The notes under the pieces were generated by a model. It saw only the letters and a list, made by a program, of their open reading frames with translations. It was not told the DNA's origin and did not search any database. A DNA stretch of 64,000 nucleotides from Karalla daura (taxonomy: Eukaryota > Chordata > Actinopteri > Chaetodontiformes > Leiognathidae), in contig CM055191.1 of NCBI GenBank assembly GCA_029224185.1, forward strand, positions 16,618,760 to 16,682,759, written 5' to 3'. Of the stretch, positions 61,645 through 64,000 are shown piece by piece. A program made the translations under genes and the position numbers. How positions within the stretch are numbered: the stretch's first letter is position 1; every line of letters begins with the position of its first letter.

Positions 61645-63656
61645 AATAATAAAGCTGCATTAATGTAAACCTGAAAGATAAATAAAAAGGGGGTGACCCC
61701 CCCCCTCCTCTATTTCCCCCTCCTCCCTCCTGAATTGTTAACCGGATCATTGGCTCGGTGGCCGGATTATAGCCCACCTTCATCCTCGGCTGAAGCCTCG
61801 CTGTGATCCAGGGTTTTCTCCACCAGCACCTCCTCCTCCACCTCCTCCTTCCTCTCCCCGTCGCCGTCCTCCTCGTCCTCGTCCTCGCTCTTGTTCCTGG
61901 GGGCCCAGGTCATCTTGTTCTCCTTCTTCAGCCTCCTCCTGGCGTTGGCGAACCAGGTGGACACCTGGGTCAGGGTCATCTTGGTGATGATGGCCAGCAT
62001 GATCTTCTCGCCCTTGGTAGGGTACGGGTTCTTGCGGTGCTCCTGCAACCAGGCCTTCAGTGTGGCCGTGGCGTCCCGGGTGGCGTTTTTCCGGTAAGCC
62101 GGGTCATTGAGCTGGTACGGGTACCCGGGACTCCCGTACGGGTGGTAGCTCAGCGCTCCGGCCATCCCCGTGCCGTGCGCGTCATACGGAGAGCTCTGCG
62201 GGAGGACAGTGTCCGGATAAAACTCTGCTTTCATTGTTAAATAAACTACAATTAAAAACGCTGTTATTTATAATGACAGAGAGGAGACATTTCTTATTAT
62301 AAATCTGCCGGGACGAGTGGTTTGTGGTGGAAAAGTCCGGACAGGCTGTGTCTTTACACACTTTTTATCCACTTGCAGAAAGAGAGTGTAACAATAAATA
62401 CCACCATGGGAGGCGAGTGAGAAATAGCAGCAGAAGGTTGGTAATTTCTCAGAAATCAGATAAAAAATATAATTTAAATATCCTGTATTCCATTTGCGCA
62501 GCGCGGTAAATGATTGCGGAAAATTAATGGATTAAAACAATAATTCATCGTTTGATCATTTGTCAGTCAAGGTTGAAACAAAATCCCTGTAATTTCCGTA
62601 GGGGCAGTAAACACACCGTGCGTGTTAAAAAGCACAGGCCGCAGAGATAGAGAGGGGTTAACTAATGGTTAAGATCATTATCGGATTAACTAATAACAGG
62701 GCCGCCGCTAATAAGGCGTAAAGATAATGAAAAGGGTAATTTCAATTTTCTGTAATCACCTATTAACTTGTTCATTTTGTGTCAGCGGCAGCTTTTTGTT
62801 TCGCCGTGTGCGAGCATATCTGTCTGCTGCAGCATTACAAATCCCATTAACCACTCTCTGGATGTGCACCTTTTCCCAAAAAAAAGCTCACTGCAAGCGC
62901 CGCGTGACAGGAGACGAAAGACAAGTCCAGCTTTCCGTGGCGAAAGTCATCTCCGTGTAAAGTTTAATGACTGCTGAGCAAGAAGTTACATTACATTTCA
63001 GCGACGTGTCAACTAACCAATCGGAGGGAAAAGACTGAAATAAAAGCCCTGTTTATACATGCATGTGTGTACGCATTAGAAGTGTGCTGTGCTATTTATT
63101 TATGCTCCTTTTCTGTACACCTAACAATTTCATCCAATCTGCACGACTAAGTTGTATAAGTACCTGGCAATAAATCTGATTCTGCTTTACATAATGAGCT
63201 GTGGTCAAGCCATTACAGCCTCTGTTTAAAAAGCAGCCACAGGGTGGAGGGTTTTATACAAAAGAAGCCACTAGATGTGACTGTGCAGCCCCACTGCGCG
63301 TGAAAGTTCCGCAAACACTTCTAGTCAAACAGACAACACCGCAGCCGATTTCGCACGCAGACGTTTTGCGCTCTCGGTTCTCTTGCAGACGCATTGGAAT
63401 ATCTGATATATTTTACCATGTACGATGGGAAGCCCGTGGTGGGGTCCGCAGAGTAGGACAGCGGGCTGGAGAAGCCCGCTCCGGCCGGGGCGGAGAAAGC
63501 AGCCGATCCGGGGTAAGGGCTGAAGGCTGAGCCGGAGGAGGACCTCCCCAGGTCCTCACTCCGGGGGGCGGCCAGAGCCGAGGCCCCGTACGCAGGACAC
63601 GAGTAGAGAGCCAAGGAGCCCGGGGGCTGGTAGAGGTAACCCTGAGGATAGGACAT
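60131..63656 (-). CDS. irx2: irx2 gene, Iroquois-class TALE homeodomain transcription factor (whole coding span, three exons)
   Basis: Irx2 is a nuclear DNA-binding transcription factor used in patterning of neural tissue, limb/fin, heart and kidney in vertebrates. The joined exons give 500 residues before the exon 3 donor (502 if the stop at 60131-60133 is used); human IRX2 is about 471. The N-terminus MSYPQGYLYQPPGSLALYSC, the TALE homeodomain at about 112-175, the acidic stretch after it, EDEGISLHVDTLTDHSCSAE at the exon 2/3 junction, KPKLWSLAEIATSD at 338-351 and GRPIYYTSPFYSNYTNYGN near 393-411 all fit IRX2 better than IRX5, which shares the N-terminus but not PYQLNDPAYRKN or DEGISLHVD. 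Intron 1 is 1,221 bases and intron 2 is 796. Assignment to irx2a rather than another teleost copy is inference. The true C-terminus is not settled. Confidence 0.95.
60139..60981 (-). CDS. irx2: irx2 coding exon 3 (residues 220-500, Iroquois motif and C-terminal domain)
   Basis: Entry is at TGTCCAG|GC; the split codon G|GC restores Gly220 and the conserved EDEGISLHVDTLTDHSCSAE. In order: an acidic/charged segment to about 255, AVTSSPLTGVEAPVLS (266-281), a His-rich run (282-302), a Ser-rich stretch, the Iroquois-class motif KPKLWSLAEIATSD (338-351), poly-Gln (354-361), a Ser run (370-382), GRPIYYTSPFYSNYTNYGN (393-411), poly-Ala (432-445) and a second Gln run (485-488). The frame continues KKGT-stop (TAA at 60131-60133), but AAAG|GTACGT at 60138 is a good donor and leaves phase 1. 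Human IRX2 has a short last exon starting with Asp (GA-) at this point, so 60139 is my preferred exon end. Confidence 0.88.
60983..61081 (+). repeat. (CA)n microsatellite abutting the irx2 exon 3 acceptor
   Basis: About 95 bases of nearly pure CA on the plus strand with one CGCG interruption near 61013-61016. On the gene strand it is (TG)n running straight into TCCAG, the end of intron 2, so the normal polypyrimidine tract is replaced by UG repeats in the RNA. Confidence 0.97.
61595..61642. repeat. (TA)n microsatellite in irx2 intron 2
   Basis: About 24 uninterrupted TA units, a self-complementary run able to form a cruciform and likely to vary in length. Confidence 0.97.
61778..62195 (-). 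CDS. irx2: irx2 coding exon 2 (residues 81-219, TALE homeodomain)
   Basis: The acceptor is CTGTCCTCCCGCAG|AGC and the donor GAAG|GTGGGC, leaving one base (phase 1). The exon encodes SSPYDAHGTGMAGALSYHPY, then the 63-residue TALE homeodomain (about 112-175). The three-residue loop extension is seen as the PYP in RKNPYPTKGEK (134-144). The recognition helix is STWFANARRRLKKEN (159-173), with Asn164 and Arg166-168 in the DNA-contact region. NKMTWAPRNKSEDEDEEDGD and a Glu-rich run follow, the acidic tail typical of Irx2. All expected homeodomain positions are intact, so the protein should bind DNA. Confidence 0.97.
62470..62770. promoter_or_regulatory. candidate conserved element in irx2 intron 1
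   Basis: A repeat-free block dense in homeodomain-type cores: ATTAATGGATTAA, TAATTCATCG, TGATCATTTGTCAGTCAA, GGATTAACTAATAACAGG, GCTAATAAGGCG, GATAATGA and GGTAATTTC. TGTCA also fits TALE (Meis/TGIF-type) sites. Spacing and texture resemble developmental enhancers. Conservation was not tested. Confidence 0.4.
63055..63186 (+). repeat. short interspersed element tail in irx2 intron 1
   Basis: The end CCTGGCAATAAATCTGATTC resembles the 3' tails of fish non-LTR elements, which often finish with an ACAATAAA...TGATTCTGATTC-like sequence. The upstream part is not recognisable, so limits are approximate. Confidence 0.4.
63417..63656 (-). CDS. irx2: irx2 coding exon 1 (residues 1-80)
   Basis: Translation from the ATG at 63656-63654 begins MSYPQGYLYQPPGSLALYSC and runs to GFPSYM, matching the Irx2/Irx5 N-terminus. 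Reading upstream in frame there is no other ATG before a TGA at 63753-63755, so this is the first possible start in frame; its context (C at -3, T at +4) is weak. The exon ends TAC ATG|GTAAAA in phase 0. This joins to AGC TCT CCG TAT GAC of exon 2, giving PSYM-SSPYDAH, which lines up with PSYM-GAPYDAH as I recall human IRX2. This Gly/Ser/Ala/Tyr-rich segment lies before the DNA-binding domain. Confidence 0.95.
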
Positions 63657-64000
63657 TGGTGATATAGGGAGAGGTCGTCGGCTCCAAAAAAAGGAAAAAA
63701 AAGAAAGGGAGGAAGCGCACAGGGGCAGCCAAAATAACAAGCAACTCAATAATCAGCCGTGCAAACAGTCATCAGACAATGAGAATAAAAAAAAGTCCTC
63801 TCTCCACAGCCCCCTTACTGGGAAAAAAACCCCCGAAAGATCTGTTAAAGTGCCCTCATAGAGGCAGTGTGGCGTGCGTCTTCTTGATCCCCTAGCGTCC
63901 GATGTTTTTAGTGCGCAGCGCTGTGAAGTGAGGAGCTGGGAGGGAAGGAGCCGCTGGAGTTTCACACAGCATTGGGGGAAACTGGAGCTGTCACTCCGGC
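63657..64000 (-). promoter_or_regulatory. irx2: irx2 5' leader and proximal upstream region
   Basis: This GC-moderate sequence lies upstream of the start codon and runs to the window edge. No TATA box was found, and the transcription start cannot be placed. On the gene strand it contains three small ATG-initiated ORFs: 63892-63972 (26 codons), 63845-63859 (4 codons) and 63746-63772 (8 codons, MTVCTADY). All three end before the main start and could act as upstream ORFs if the leader reaches them. The two longer uncharged ORFs called across this area start at non-ATG codons (GTG, TTG) and are not genes. Confidence 0.45.

Larger units (their letters stand above)
60982..61777 (-). other. irx2: irx2 intron 2
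   Basis: A GT/AG intron in phase 1. On the gene strand it starts GTGGGC and ends in a long (TG)n run followed directly by TCCAG. It also holds a (TA)n run at 61595-61642 and an AT-rich segment (61090-61560) with several TAAT cores that could be regulatory but was not tested. Confidence 0.93.
62196..63416 (-). other. irx2: irx2 intron 1
   Basis: A GT/AG intron between codons 80 and 81 (phase 0). It holds a TAAT-rich low-repeat block at 62470-62770 and a short interspersed-repeat tail at about 63055-63186, both entered separately. The rest has no coding potential that I can see; ORFs here read out of the exons or are short. Confidence 0.93.

Noticed and set aside
61803..62240. 145-residue plus-strand ORF opposite irx2 exon 2
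   Set aside because: Antisense shadow of the homeodomain exon.
63657..63749. In-frame N-terminal extension of irx2 by 31 residues
   Set aside because: It begins at TTG, not ATG; there is a TGA just upstream (63753-63755), and homologues start at MSYPQG.
63753..63965. 70-residue reverse ORF in the leader
   Set aside because: It begins at GTG; not a real start in this setting.

Overview
The window looks like teleost fish DNA. It has long CA/TG microsatellites, CT/GA runs, many decayed copies of short interspersed repeats that I recognise from fish genomes, and one intron-containing developmental gene whose protein is clearly vertebrate. No bacterial operon, phage, CRISPR array, rRNA or tRNA gene was seen.

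The only gene I can support is at the right edge on the minus strand: irx2, an Iroquois-class TALE homeobox transcription factor (probably the teleost irx2a copy). Three coding exons are resolved to the base: 63417-63656 (residues 1-80), 61778-62195 (81-219 plus one base, with the whole homeodomain) and about 60139-60981 (220-500, with the Iroquois C-terminal motif KPKLWSLAEIATSD). The two joined introns have GT/AG ends and matching phases. An in-frame TGA 97 bases upstream fixes the start. Exon 3 either stops at TAA 60131-60133 or, more likely by comparison with mammalian IRX2, is spliced at AAAG|GTACGT to a short last exon that I could not find.

Left of the gene, about 58 kb (1-58,600) has no ORF with recognisable homology. 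This fits the large gene deserts that flank Iroquois genes and carry developmental enhancers. From the human order of the IrxA cluster (IRX4-IRX2-IRX1), the desert should be the irx2-irx4 interval, but no second gene is visible to prove it. Within it, low-repeat, TAAT-rich or balanced-composition blocks stand out by texture as candidate conserved non-coding elements (best: 661-905, 2840-3120, 4355-4490, 8290-9060, 15000-15215, 21930-22330, 39640-39790, 43140-44020, 45650-45900, 47215-47600, 58040-58620, and intron 1 at 62470-62770). These are judgements by eye; alignment was not possible.

Between them lie eleven copies (both orientations) of one tRNA-SINE-like fish repeat ending in a GATAATGGATGG-type tail, single copies of two other fish repeats, two LINE/SINE-type 3' tails, and many microsatellites.

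The most interesting points are a (UG)n tract of about 95 bases in place of the polypyrimidine tract at the irx2 exon 3 splice acceptor, long His/Gln/Ser/Ala runs in exon 3, the unresolved C-terminus, a 30-base G run, a perfect 14-bp-arm hairpin at 45424-45464, and the candidate enhancers. I found no convincing new multi-gene system.
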